A stretch of 64,000 bases of DNA from Delphinus delphis. Taxonomy: Eukaryota; Chordata; Mammalia; Artiodactyla; Delphinidae. Positions 10,641 to 22,479 of the stretch are shown here, piece after piece; position 1 is the first letter of the stretch, and each line of letters opens with the position of its first letter. The stretch covers positions 39,865,951 through 39,929,950 of the forward strand of contig NC_082694.2 in assembly GCF_949987515.2 (NCBI RefSeq), in the 5' to 3' direction. Made by a program: the position numbers and the translations under genes. The notes beneath the pieces are model-generated. The model was not told the DNA's origin, did no database searches, and saw only the letters and a list, made by a program, of their open reading frames with translations.

Positions 10641-11049
10641 GGGAAAGACCCCCTGGGCAAAGTGCCCTAAAGGAGAGGCCCCCTGTGGATCTTGCTTTTG
10701 TCTTTAGGAGACCCCCAGGAGTCACTGTTAGAACTCCCTCTCTGGCATCAGGCCTTTCAGAAAGAAAGTCCAGGCCTGAGATAGTAGTAAAAGTGAAGGT
10801 TGAGAAGTTGCACTGTAGTTGGCTCTTCACTTGTGTACTTAGATCCAGTCTGTTCATAGGATTTGGTGGCTGTGCATCACTGTGGTTTGTGAAGGGCCTT
10901 TGAGTGTAAGGCTTTGGCTTCTTCACACTGACTTTCTCCCTCCCAGAAAAGGCCACAGAACATCTAGTGGTAAAGGTCCACTTATTCTTTAATCCATGTT
11001 ATTCTCCTTGACTTTTATGCCTCTGAAATTTTTAAGTGAATTTTTTTCA
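10641..11049. other. Unassigned sequence
   Basis: Nothing recognised. Opposite-strand frames at 10567-10956 and 10625-10903 shadow one another. Confidence 0.35.
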
Positions 11050-11170
11050 TTTTTTTTTCAGTTCTGTTCAATAAATATTGTTGACTCCCTACAAAATACC
11101 TGCTGGTATTTACCTGCTGGTAAACAGGAAGCAGATCACAGTCTCCTCCTGTTAGCTTGCTGACATTTTA
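11050..11170 (-). mobile_element. L2-like 3' fragment with small internal duplication
   Basis: 'gttcaataaatattgttgactccctacaaaatacc' is an antisense L2 3' signature. The word 'acctgctggta' occurs twice in quick succession (about 11099-11121), a local tandem duplication. Confidence 0.4.
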
Positions 11171-11276
11171 GTTCATCTTGACTGGGTCCCAGCGTTGGAT
11201 AATTGATCAGGGAGGGTTTGACGGGGAAACAGAACTCAGAGTTAGCAGGACCCCCAGCATATCTGATCCTGCATCA

Positions 11277-11628
11277 GCCCATTTCCTGATCTAGACTGTC
11301 TCCCAGCGTCCTGCCCATTTCCTGACCTAGACTGTCTCCCAGTGTCATGCCCATTTCCTGACTAGACTGTCTCCCAGCATCATGCCCATTTCCTGACTAG
11401 ACTGTTGCCCAGCGTCTTGCCCATTTCCTGACCTAGACTGTCTCTCAACATCATGCCCTTTTCCTGACCTAGACTGTCTCCCAGCGTCCTGCCCATTTCC
11501 TGACCTAGACTTTCTCTCAGCATCATGCCCATTTCCTGACCTAGACTGTCTCCCAGCATCATGCCCATTTCCTGACCTAGACCGTCTCCCAGCGTCCTGC
11601 CCATTTCCTGACCTAGACTGTCTCCCAG
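11277..11628. repeat. 36-bp minisatellite, about 9.8 copies
   Basis: Units follow the plan: 'cccatttcctga', 'cctagactgtctcccag', then a variable word and 'tgc'. Most units are 36 bp; two are 35 bp through loss of one C in 'cctag'. The variable word is either gcgtc(c/t)tg (type A) or a 'catcatg'-like form (type B), in the order A B B A B A B B A. Because 36 is divisible by three, two minus-strand frames stay open across the array and give 12-residue repeats rich in Gly, Ser, Arg and Asp, or in Gly, Leu and Met. I regard these as artefacts of the array, not a gene. Confidence 0.97.
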
Positions 11629-11689
11629 AACCCGAATCTTGCCTTCTGGTTCTGCTATGATGATTTGTGCTTGACATTGCTTTGACTTG

Positions 11690-11850
11690 TTTGTTAGTTC
11701 AACATAAATTTTTGGAACACTGATAGGATGCCTGGCATTCCGCTTGTGCTGGAAGACACAAAAGGAGAAGACCTTGAGGATGAGTTTGTTCTTGAGGAAC
11801 TGATATTCTACTAAGGCAATCAGACCACCATTCTCTTCCAAGGAAGAGGT
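11690..11850 (-). mobile_element. L2-like 3' fragment (antisense)
   Basis: 'gttcaacataaatttttggaacactgataggatgcctggcattcc' followed by 'aggaactgatattctactaaggcaa' matches the antisense L2 3' layout ('ttattgagcacctactatgtgcc' ... 'ggagctgacattctag'). Diverged. Confidence 0.45.
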
Positions 11851-12839
11851 TGTCACATGCTCAGGAGAGGCTAATGAGCCTCAGTGCCATATGGTAGAAA
11901 CCAGCACTTTGGATTTTTCAGTCAGAGGTGTGTTGCTGTCCTCAGGTAGCTTCAGAGCATCTCAAGAAAACACTTCTGCATCAGATGCATGAGATTGTTT
12001 TTAGGTTCTTTGGATTCTTATGTAAATAATCTAGTAGAGTGAAGAGATACTTTTAAAATGTGTAGACCAAAGAAGAGATTATTGGGGAAGGCATCCTAAA
12101 CTAGTGTTTCCAAAGTCATCGGACATTTTCAGCTGCAAGTAACGTGCATTCTCATCTCCATCAAGGATGATGGAGGGTGGTATTTGACTCAACGACAGGA
12201 AGCTATTGGATTACAGGCATCCCTGTGCCATGTTTTCCTATGAAGGGTTTAAAAATTACTTTGTCTTCTCTATAGTTCGAATAGCACAAGAGTAGACCAG
12301 ACCTTTGTGCATTGGTTCCTTGGCCAAATCCATCTCAATAGTTATATTTTCAAGATAAAAAATGAAGTTTCCCCTTTTCATATGTAGTTTTACTTTGGTT
12401 TTGGAAAATTTGCTAACTGAAAAGAATTGACATCCTGGCAACTTAATTACCCAGGCCTTTTCCCCTCCTTCTGAGTTCTGACCCCCAGAAAACCATCACA
12501 TGGCAAAGCAGCTGAAACAGCTTATAGGGTGCACGACTAAAGATTTTCTGTATCCACAGGGGAAGGCTGAATCCTGGGAGGGATTCAAAGATCCATAAGA
12601 AGGTGGTGTTGGAAACCACCTGTCACAGAACAGAAATAATTCAGGATTAGAGCACAATTATTGGTTCTCCTAGATGCCTGTGTGGGTAAATTTGGAGGCT
12701 GTGGTTAGGGAGAAAAGATTTGAGTCTAGATCCTACAGAACCTGTTCTGGGACCTAGACCAAACCTTACATCACCCACAAAGAGTTTTCTGCTGATCTAA
12801 ACACACACATACCTTCATCTTCCTATTTTCACGGAACTC
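11851..12839. other. Unassigned sequence
   Basis: No recognised repeat, exon or RNA gene. Moderately AT-rich. Confidence 0.35.
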
Positions 12840-13022
12840 ACCACTCATCCTAGTACTTACTCCCATGCCAGATTTTCCTGTTATTTAAGGGTGTCAATCA
12901 CATGTGTCTTGGCTCCTTGATAAGAGTATAAGAAGATGCAGGTACAATAGCTCTTGTATGTAATCCTTACATTTTGGTGTTTGTTAGTGCTTAGTTGACG
13001 CTCCATTAATGTTTACAGAATT
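12840..13022 (+). mobile_element. L2-like 3' end
   Basis: The right end 'gtgcttagttgacgctccattaatgtttacagaat' is the sense L2 3' signature, and the upstream part fits the same element. It ends just before an unassigned 84-codon minus-strand frame. Confidence 0.5.
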
Positions 13023-13834
13023 TTACATTCAACTGAATCAAGTTGACACTACTCATTCTAGTTTCCTCTGAATTTGCCACCATCACAAAGTACCCTAAAA
13101 ATTTCCCTTTTCCTGTGTCCTCATCAAAATCCTGCTGCTTCATCAGGCTGAAGGTAAACTTGCCCTTTCCTCCTTCTGGGACTGTGGAGAAGACCCCAGT
13201 TCTTACAGCCAGTTGTTGGACTTTCTTATTTATAGTCTTCTCTTTGACATTAGCTCCCATTTTTCTTTTCTTTTTTAATCAAAGGAAGCTTAGAGGTACT
13301 TAACCTAATTTAATCATGCCTGCTGATTTTACCTTGCCTCAGCCTGTCCAGGGCACTGGGATGGACTGTTTCCACAGAACTAGAATGTCCAAGGTCTAGT
13401 GCTGTTCTTCGTGACCTTCTGAAGCAGGGAGAATGGATCACAGTGGGGCTGATCTCAGATCTAGGGAAGTGGGCACACAAATCTCAAAGTGACCTGCATT
13501 GATGCCCATCAGTTTGATGTAGCTGCCGTTCTTTCCCTGTGGGGCCCCAGTGTTCTGATGCAAGTCCTGGCTCCAGTGAGTGACAGGTGCGACCAACGGC
13601 TGCATGAGTTATTTCCTTTGGAAACCACAGCTGTGGCTGAGGCCAACGGATAGCAACGGTGCCACTGGGCTCTCCGGGAGCAATCCGCTTGGCCGTCTTC
13701 AGCCTCAGGAAGGGCTTTTAAACTTGATGAAAATAACCCGAGAGGCTGGGTTTCGGTGGTAACTGCAAGTGTCCTTGAGATGGGAGGTACCCAGAAAGGA
13801 GAACAGAGTAGGGTTTGGGAACCAAGATTTTGGG
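13023..13834. other. Unassigned sequence containing an 84-codon minus-strand frame
   Basis: A minus-strand frame at 13006-13260 has balanced composition (Gly/Lys-rich 'PEGGKGKFTFSL', 'DEDTGKGKFLGYF'), which looks more protein-like than most frames here. I cannot match it to a family. It has no poly-A tail or TSD that would mark a processed pseudogene. The plus strand is also open over much of the same stretch. A chance origin is likely. Confidence 0.3.
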
Positions 13835-14055
13835 ATGGAGACAGATTGGGTTCAGGTCCACACTCTGCCACATTCTAGCTTTGATACTTCGGGCTATTTT
13901 TTGGAAACTTCTCTGAGCTTCAGTTGTCTATTAGGTAAAATGCAGACCATGTGTAGCTTTTATGTTTATTTTAAGGATTGATTGAGATAAAGCACTGAAA
14001 CATTTTGTACAGTGTCTGATACACATTTGATGTTCAATAAATTTCAGCTGTTATT
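13835..14055 (+). mobile_element. MIR
   Basis: The order 'gggttcaggtccacactctgcc', 'ctctgagcttcagttgtctattaggtaaaatg', 'gattgattgagataaagcactg' and 'gtgtctgatacacatttgatgttcaataaat' is a nearly complete sense MIR. Confidence 0.8.
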
Positions 14056-14129
14056 GTTACAGAAGGACAGAAGGTAGGAAGGGATATGCACTCTCTTGGA
14101 GCTCACAGCTTCCTTCAGCCAAAAAGAGT

Positions 14130-14275
14130 AGCCTGCTTCCCTGTCTGGGTGATGGGACTGATGATAGTACCTACATCATCACTTTGTGGTGAGAATCAAG
14201 CGTAAGGCACTTAGAAGAGCATCTGGCATGTGGCAGACACCATAGTATTAGCTTTTATTAGTTTTATTATTATCA
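14130..14275 (+). mobile_element. MIR 3' part
   Basis: 'gatagtacctacatcatcactttgtggtgagaatcaag', 'gcacttagaagagcatctggcatgtggcag' and a final 'ttattagttttattattatcattg' mark the 3' part of a second sense MIR directly after the first. Confidence 0.7.
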
Positions 14276-16614
14276 TTGTTTTTATTTACTAAGGTTCATG
14301 AGCACCATCCTAAGATGTTGACAGAAAGTTGCCTTGTGTTGATTTGGAACTGGAATTTGATGGGGGGCTACCAAAGCAGAGGAAGTGGCAAAAGCTGTTC
14401 TAGTTAGTTTGCTATTTAAGATACTTTATTCTAGAATTAATTTCTCAGATGGTACAAAAAGAGAAAGAACCACAGCGTTTTCCTCAGTAAGAGCACCCAG
14501 TGTGTTTCACTATTTTCATTTATTCGTCCTTAGGAGCTAGAGCTATTCCCTCCGTGTCCCCTTCATTTGGGCTGTTGCATCTTCTTAAGCTGCAGCTCAC
14601 AGAGTCACCTACTTAAGGCTGTGTTCTTGAAACAAGGGTGTTTTGAGCCTAAGAGTGCTTGCTGGCCAAACAATTCCAGCTGTAGATTTTGATGGCTTAA
14701 ATGGTTTCCTTTTCTGTTGTTTCACATTCAGATTTTTTGTATTGTATAACATTAATCAGGAGACAAGCATGTATTCAAAAGAAATGAAAATATCATAAAA
14801 CTCCAAGCTGAGAGATGAACACACCTTGGAATGCATGATGGAACCATTTCTGAATAATTAGTAGGTTCATACTCTACATGTTCCATGCAGTGTACCTTTC
14901 CTACATGGGCAGGTTTTTTGTCTATGTTCATCCTTTTCATGCTCTGCTTAAATATGGTTTCTGGATTGTGTTCCATGTCCCTGAGGCATGCAGTCCAAGG
15001 GAAGGAGCCAGAGCTGCTTCTCAGCCTGGCATGGAGGGGAATGCTTTAGTTTACTTTAAACTTTAGCCACCCAATGGTGCAGTAATTTGTTTTTGGATTT
15101 TAGCAAATTGGTTGTTTTTTTACTATCTTTTTTGAGAATTTGGACTTTTTTTTCCTGGATTTATATGGATATTCAGAATAACTTTGGAAAGCTGAAGAAG
15201 CTCTATTGCTGATAAGAGATACAGGATGAACAACATCTCAATGAGCCAGCATCCTGAAGAAGTTGGAGGAACAGCCACGTTGGTGACAGCTCCCTCTTTG
15301 ACTCCTAAGGATAGATTCTCTGGGTGCTTCTCAGTCCCTGGAGACAAGCTCAAGTCAAAGGCAATACAGAGTTTGTAATGAATTTTTAGGAATATCCACT
15401 TCCAAGTTTGGGTGTGAAATGTGGAGACACTATCTCCCATGGCACACGAGGGCTAGAACGAGGCCAGCTCAGGAAGTGTGAGACTGGTTCTAAGACAGAG
15501 AAAGGTGGAGAGGGGTATTTTGGGCCCCAGTGGTGAAGCATAAGATGGAGGAATCTTCATTTCCCACATCTCTGGGCCTCATGTGTGGGGCACAGTGATT
15601 GTGTAAATGAGTTTGTAATCGAAAGGATGAAACTCATAAGGGATCATATAGCCGAATTTCTTGGAGAGAATAAACTTCTACCAAGAAAGTGAGCTCTTCT
15701 CTAAAATTTATTGTAAATTCCCAAGGCGGGTGGAAACTTAGTAAAATTGCACAGTTTAACCCTCTGCTTCAGAACAAGCCTCACAAAGGAGGGCTGATCT
15801 TGTTTTCTCTTCTACATCCCCCAAGGAGACACCTTGTGAAGATCTCCTTATGTCTCATGGTTGGGAAGTTCTTCCTATAGTCTAGACCAGATTTCTCTTG
15901 CTGTACCTCCAGTTTATATCCTTCTTGAGCTGCCCTCATTCTTTTCTCCTGGATCTCTTTATCTTCTCTTTTGCAGGACTGATACTAATAACTTTAGTTC
16001 TTTTCCAAGTGGACGGTTTCTCCTAAACCTTGTGTCATTTTTTGAGTCTCTCTCTGTACCCACATAGGTATTTTTGTGGCTAGAGGGAGAGTCCTTTTGG
16101 GATGGTATTTTTACCCCCGGGTGGATCTGTGCTGTGAATAACCTGAGCCATTCTGGAACCATCGCCAGACCAGGCAGGTGGCAGCCCCATTTGCTCTTTC
16201 CTAAGCGCCAAGGCAGAGAAGCAACTCTGGCTCCTTCTCTCTGGACTGCATGCCTCCGGAACACGAAACTCAGTCACAGACACCATATTTAAACAGAGCA
16301 GGGAAAGGATGAAAATAGATAAAAACCTGTCCATGTGGGCCAGGAAAGCTGCATTTCCAATATGCTGTTAGCAAGACCCTGCTGCAATCCATATAGCATG
16401 TAGAGATTCATCAGGGCCGAACCTGGATGGCAAGCAGCATGGCCACCCGTGGGTTCATTCCTAGACATTGATGTGCCAGGCATGTTCAAGAGACAAGGTC
16501 CGGGACAGGATGAGTACTCCCTTCCCTACAGTATGGAAAAGTATGACTTAAACAACTAAGACCATGAGAAACAACACAAGAGTCCATTGAATTAAGGGTG
16601 GGGCTTTATGGTAG
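14276..16614. other. Unassigned sequence
   Basis: About 2.3 kb in which I recognise no interspersed repeat, exon or RNA gene. Short frames on both strands (for example 14752-14976, 15123-15440, 15959-16264) carry no recognisable motifs. Confidence 0.35.
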
Positions 16615-16690
16615 AGAACAGTGGTTTTCAAACTTTTTAAGCTGAGGGAGTCTTCAGATAAAATTTTGGAAGTTCCATATGTAAAACAAA
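16615..16690. mobile_element. hAT-like terminal fragment
   Basis: Begins 'agaacagtggttttcaaactttttaag', which is a hAT-type terminal sequence (CAGTGGTTCTCAAAC pattern), followed by a short diverged body. The other end is not visible. Confidence 0.45.
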
Positions 16691-17695
16691 TGTCAAAGAA
16701 GGACCATTGTGCCTTTGCCTGTGGTCCTAGTGTAGTAGTTAAGGCTCAAGTCTGAGGACAGATGCACCCACGGCAGCTCCCTCTCCACAGGGCTTTTAAG
16801 GAGATACTGACTCAGAGCACCAGCCTGACCACTCCCCATCCCAGGGTAAGAACCAGGACGGCAGAGGTGGCTGCGGGGGAGAGTAGTGTGCGTGAAGTAC
16901 CTCCCCCCGCCCCTTGCCACCCTGATCACTTTAAAAGATGAATCCTGCCTTTGCCCAGGGGTCTTCTGGCTGTCCTGGGATGGTTGGTAACTGAGGGAGG
17001 AACTGCCACATTGGAGGAATGTGGTTGCTGTTATGCAGAAAATATTGCCAAAATTACCTGGTAGTAGCACCCAGGGGAGCCTTTGGGGGCCACCCCTTGT
17101 TAATGGGGCAGGTTGATGCCCCCATCCAATCGCAGGGAGCCCAGAGATGATGAGTTAGAATAACTGCTGTGAACAAAAAGAATGGGACTGCAAACTCTTT
17201 CAGCCAACTTGGGAGGAGACTGCCCCTTTCCCCCTTCATTCCCCCACACTGGAGGAGATGGCACCCAGAAGAGGAGGGGCCAGGGCATGTTTCTAAAGGT
17301 CAGGCCAGACTTCCTATATTAGTGGCCTTGAGCTCCAGTGTAGGACTGAAGTGAAGGAGAAAAGGAGGTCTAAATTAGATGTGAGAATGAAATTGTAATA
17401 TGGACAGAACAATCCCTTGGAAGACAGATGAGGAGGGCATATGGGTCCAGATAGAGAAGGTAGTTTGGGGAAGGAGAGTTTCCAGGCCTGGGTAGGAAGG
17501 GAGGATGCCAAGAACCACTTTCCCCATGTCCCCAGCTTGGCCTGAGGCTGACACTGAGTTCAAGTGAATCAACCTCAATTTTCTCCATTAAAAGTAGCTC
17601 ACAGGGCAGCCTGGAGGCCACTCGTGGACTGGCAGGAAGACCTAGTCTTCTGTTTAATTGTGGTCAGGATTTCAGGCATTTTAAAAATATATATT
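16691..17695. other. Unassigned sequence
   Basis: No recognised repeats. Several overlapping minus-strand frames at 16693-17621 reflect moderate GC content and a lack of stops, with no domain recognised. Confidence 0.35.
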
Positions 17696-17705
17696 GAGTA
17701 GGGGT

Positions 17706-17736
17706 CAATTCCAATTCAATTCCAATTCCAATTCCA
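17706..17736. repeat. (CAATTC)n / (CCAATT)n short tandem repeat
   Basis: About five imperfect hexamer units within a short AT-rich patch, followed by an antisense L2-like fragment (about 17740-17840: 'gcctgctatgtattggtcctgtgcttgg'). Confidence 0.85.
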
Positions 17737-17839
17737 GATTCAAGTCGCATTGCTTGCATGCCTGCTATGTATTGGTCCTGTGCTTGGTTCATTCATCAAG
17801 AATGAGGAAAGGAGAAGAGGGTAAGACAAGGTACATCTA

Positions 17840-19414
17840 CTCTTAGTGGCATGTCTTTGCTGATATTATTACCTTTGTTATTTCCCTCTTGCCCAACCCT
17901 ATCCAAGACCACGCACATATTCCATTCTTCCAAGAAACCTGTCCACACCACTGGCCATGGGACTCCAGTCCCTTCCCAGCTACCTAATGATCTTCCTAAT
18001 GTATCACTCAATTCAGCCCCTCAGTGTGGTCTAGTTCATTTCTTCTCAACAATAATATGGAAATCAGCTCAAGGACAACAGGCATGCTGCCAAGAGTAGA
18101 TGTGCCATGTCCTGTGGTCTGGGAAGTTCTCAGACGCTTGGTAAGTTCTGTTTTTAGTGCATCCTGGAGGGTTTCTGATGCCGAAGACCCCATTCATTGT
18201 AGCTGTAGCTTTGAGAAGCTTGAGAGCTACTGTTGCCCACATAGGGCCAGCCACATCAGGAAGAGCTGGCAATGCCCTAGTCTAAGCCTGACTCAAAACT
18301 CAAGGAGCAAGTGCTCTATAAGAGAAGAAATGGAAGTTTCCAATCTCTTAAGGCCTGGCCCTGGGAAACTGGCTCAGTGTCCCTTTTGCCGTAATCTGTT
18401 GGCCTCCACGGGTCACAGTCTCTGCCAGTTTCAGAGTGGAAGGGGTTAGATTTTTACCTCTCAGTGGGAGGAGTAGCACAGATTTGTGGCCATCTTTAGT
18501 GTATTACAATTTGATGAGAATAAAGTCATGTTCAGAGGCCAGTATGTGAATCAGAAGGTTGGGAGACTTAGAGACTCCTTTTGGGCTCTTCTTCTAACCC
18601 ACAGTCTCTTCATAGAAGAGCTTTGGAGCTGTAATTTGAATCCGACAGCTATAACAACAGCTGTTTGGTGTGTGAGAATAACAGAGAAAAGAGAGTACCA
18701 TATACTTAATGGTAATTTCCTCCAGATATTGTCCCATCTAGGAACTTATGCTGTCCAGCTGACACAGCTTACCCTTCGGGTTAGTGCTCTGGTCATTCTC
18801 AATGTATAGGTTAGCACAGGCTGTGGGAGCACCTAAAAGCTGCCTGGACTGCCTGCCAACCAGTCTTCATGTCGGGGCTCAAGCAGAGTGGAGGAAACAT
18901 AATCCTTTGGGACACTCCAGAGTTTTCCCCATCCATTATCTCTGCTTAATCGTACTAGGAAAGTTGTGCCTCCCTTCGCAGCCTAGAGCAGAGGACTTTG
19001 TCGATATAGCCCTGCCCCTTTTATGTTTGAGATTCTGAGCAGGTGTTATCCGAGAACAAGCAGGTGTTTGTAGAAATGTGACCTTGAGCCCTGGATACTG
19101 ACCTGCTCTTTTGTTCTGGTGAGTCATTTTTCCTTGAATGAGGTTGGTTTCTGTTTTATGAAATGGTTGCGAGGCCACAGTGACCATTCTGGACATCACC
19201 ATTGTATATGCAGGCACTCCCCTCACCAAGCAGAGAAATTGCTGAGTACATTTCATACCTTCCGGCCAGAGGTATAGTCGTCCCTTGTCACCCGTAAGTT
19301 TGTCTACCAAAAAATGGCAAACAGAGTATACTGATGTCACACTTGCTTCCTTAAAGCAGCTTATGCCTACAGGAAAACAGAAGGTGCCTTGTTCCAATGA
19401 CTTTTCTGTTATCA
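17840..19414. other. Unassigned sequence
   Basis: No recognised repeat until the hAT element. The 141-codon frame at 18024-18449 and the 181-codon minus-strand frame at 18936-19481 have no recognisable motifs, and the latter runs into the transposon end. Confidence 0.35.
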
Positions 19415-20075
19415 GTATAGAAGAGCGGTCCCCAACCTTTTTGGCACCAGGGACTGGTTTCGTGGAAGACAATTTTTCCACGGACCGGGGATGGGCGGGG
19501 GAGAGATGGTTTCAGGATGATTCAAGCACATTCCATTTGTTGTGCACTTTATTTCTATTATTATTACATTGTAATATATAATGAAATAGTTATACAACTA
19601 ACCATAGAGCAGAATCAGTGGGAGCCCTGAGCTTGTTTTCACTTGCCACTCACTGATAGGGTTTTGATATGAGTCTGCAAGTAATTGATTTATTATGGTC
19701 TCCGTGCAGTCAAACCTCTCTGCTAATGATAATCTGTATTTGCAGCCACTCCCCAGCGCTAGCATCACTGCCTTAGCTCCACCTCAGATCATCAAGATCA
19801 TCAGGCATTCGATTCTCATAAGGAGCCTGCAGCCTAGATCCCTTGCGTGAGCAGTGTACAGTAGGGTTCACGCTCCTATGAGAATCTAATGCCGCCGCTC
19901 GTCTGACAGAAGGTGGAGCTCAGGCGGTAATGTGAGCGATGGGGAACGGCTGTAAATACAGATGAAGCTTCACTCGCTCACCCACCGCTCACCTCCTGCT
20001 GTGTGGCCTGGTTCCTAACAGGCCACAGACCAATACCGGTCCGTGCCCTGGCGGTTGGGGACCCCTGGTATAGCA
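19415..20075. mobile_element. Complete non-autonomous hAT element with 8-bp TSD and internal palindrome
   Basis: The element spans 19423-20067 (645 bp). It opens with gagcggtccccaacc and closes with ggttggggacccctg, inverted repeats of the hAT CAG-GGTCCCCAACC type. The flanks gtatagaa (19415-19422) and gtatagca (20068-20075) form an 8-bp TSD with one difference, as expected for hAT. Inside, about 19740-19835 and 19870-19965 are an imperfect long inverted repeat ('gattctcataaggagc' against 'gctcctatgagaatc' at the inner ends). No transposase is encoded. Diverged and inactive. Confidence 0.92.
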
Positions 20076-20920
20076 AATTAAGTTTAGTCCATCCTGAGAA
20101 GTTATGGGCATTTCTGAAAATCTTTGGCTAATAAGATATAACTTGGAACAGAGAAACTTGGAATTTAAGCCAGAATTCTGCATTTCATCAAATTTCCATT
20201 TTCCTAATCACAGTGGAGAAGTGTGTATATGTGTGTGAATGCACACTTCTGGACCTTTATGCTGAGCTAGTGGTTCACTCTTTAGGGCTCCCAGGTTCTG
20301 AAAAGTGTGAGTTCAGCTTAAACTCAGAAATAGGAAATGTTTCTATCTATAAACCAAGTTCAACATAGACATTTAAGTATGTGTGTCTATATAAACCAAC
20401 TGACAAAGTTATATGTTGGAGTAATTTTCTAGAAAAGTCCTGCTGATGGTAATGCTATCACAGAATTATAAAGTTCCACATCAGTCCTGTCCTGAAGGCT
20501 CTGTGCAAACAGTAGAAACAGGGCCAGTAACTCAAAAGCCACTGTAACTGTAGGTAGAAGGTCAGGCCCTGTAAGACGCCACGTTTATTTCAGGATTTAA
20601 AACAAGACATTATCTGCTCAGGCCACATGACCCTGTACCTCATTCAGAGTGTCATATCCACAGAGGAGTGCCCCAAGTTGGTTACACCTCTGATGGTAGA
20701 AAAAGAATGGAGACACTCAGGGATCAGACAGCAGTGAACTTGTGGGGGCAGGAAGGGCTGGGCGTTCATGAGCACACTATATGGTTTGGGGGTTTCTAAT
20801 GAAACGACATTCTTCTTGTAGTATCCTCAGAAGAAAAAGATGGGAGCCACTTGTATTCTGATCAGTGGCAGATAAAAAATTTTTTTAAATGATTTCTTTA
20901 TGGTCATGCAAGATGTGATG
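20076..20920. other. Unassigned sequence
   Basis: No recognised repeat, exon or RNA gene. Confidence 0.35.
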
Positions 20921-21003
20921 TATTGGGTTAGCCAAAAAATTTGTTTGGATTTTTCCATAAGATGTTACAGAAAACCCAAACGAACTTTTTGGCCAACACA
21001 ATA
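20921..21003. mobile_element. mariner-type MITE (about 80 bp) with TA duplication
   Basis: The element is an imperfect palindrome: 'ttgggttagccaaaaaattt' at the left and '..ctttttggccaacacaa' at the right, flanked by TA at 20921-20922 and 21002-21003. This matches the short mariner MITE common in ruminant and cetacean genomes. It is a foldback with almost no unique centre and no coding capacity. Confidence 0.9.
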
Positions 21004-22414
21004 GTTTATTGACATGATTTCTTTGGGGCTCTTTTGGGCTATTCTTGTTCTTTATGTGTCTAGTTTTGAGGGAGAGTTGATACACCCTTTCACTAATCAT
21101 CCTGGAATCCTCCCCAATGTTTCACTTGCCTGCAATTATAGAAAAACACTCTCTAAATTCTCTTCTCCAAAGGTAGTGGTGTCTAGGACATTCTGCATTG
21201 CACGGCAGTGGTGTAGGAGAGAAGGGAAGCTGCATTCATTAGGAAGCACTGGGGTTTTCAATAGAGCACAATACTGAACAGAGAGGCCCCCCTTAGCAAT
21301 CACTCAAAGCAGAATGAGCTTCTTTGAAATATAAGTGGCCCTGTAAAAACACAAGCAGATTCTGCAATATCTATTTAGGGCATCCGGGAATGCCACATAA
21401 TAGGAACTTGAGCACACCTGATGGTAACCATATGGCAGGTTCTGATGACAATAGGTAGAGGCTGCAGTAATTAATGAAAATGAGTTGCCATTTGTGGCCC
21501 CCACAATGAGAGGATGGAGAAGAGGCCAGTCTATTTGCAAAGGCTGTGATGTGCCCAGAGTGTGTTTCTGGACCACGACTGGCTGGGCTCGTGTCTCTGT
21601 GTGTGAATAGGTGTGAGAGAAATGACACAGTGGGAGGGAGGGCTTGGTTCTGGCCAGAGAATGATCATCATTCCCGGAGCTGCAGTGGGAAAATGAGTGT
21701 GCAGATCCTTCTGGCTAATCTTGCATCACTAAACCCCTGTACATGGCTGGTAGTTTTAGTTTGATGTGAGAGAGATTCCAGGTAGAAATCCAGTTTGTTG
21801 GCCTGGTGGGACTACAGGCCTTCACTGTTTGAGGTCTTGGGTTTGCTGGGTGTGATTTTGCCATTTCTGGTTTTCAGGGCACAATGCCTCTGTTTACCCT
21901 CTTGGGGATGACTGGGCTGCCCTGCTTGAGGTGTGCTCTGGGTCAGGACATACCAAGGTTTGGCTAGCCTCTGGCAAAGGCAAGGAAGGAGCTGATGCCT
22001 CATTGTTTTATTACTTCTTTCTTAGATATGAGCTGGAGTGGAGGGTGGGAGCAGTCCAGGCAGAAGTGGGCCATGGGGAGATTCCAGAGAGACTGATTGA
22101 TCTTGTCAAAAAGAATAAAGGTATCCAGGCCCCAGCACCCCCCTGCAGCACATGGGCATGTGGGATTGAAGCGGTCACTGTGAAGTTTGCGGTTAGGCGT
22201 TCCAAAAAGAAGTTTCTTCATGATTCCTGATTGCTTAGGACAGATATAAGCAATACCAGCTGGGACCCAGCAAGCCTGTCTCCAGCTTTATTGTTTCTGA
22301 TTTATCGGTGGTGTGTTCGCCTAAAAGAACTGATCTATCTGCCCTTTATTGCTAGCCTGTTCCATAGCCAGATAGGAGAGTTGAACATTAACAAGTGGAT
22401 TTGCTTTCAGTAGC

Positions 22415-22416
<2 letters not shown>
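21004..22416. other. Unassigned sequence
   Basis: No recognised interspersed repeat or exon. Several short frames (21304-21628, 21931-22230) lack recognisable motifs. Confidence 0.35.

Positions 22417-22478
<62 letters not shown>
22417..22478. repeat. (TG)n microsatellite, about 30 units
   Basis: About 62 bases of almost uninterrupted TG. It is long enough to be polymorphic and to adopt Z-DNA under negative supercoiling. Confidence 0.97.

Positions 22479-22479
<1 letters not shown>

Noticed and set aside
11277..11628. CRISPR-like direct repeats
   Set aside because: Units are directly adjacent with no unique spacers, in a mammalian genome; it is a minisatellite.
11345..11856. Minus-strand frames with 12-residue repeats
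   Set aside because: They exist because the 36-bp minisatellite unit is a multiple of three; the frames begin and end in unrelated sequence.
18936..19481. 181-codon minus-strand frame
   Set aside because: It starts inside the hAT element terminus and has no recognisable domain.
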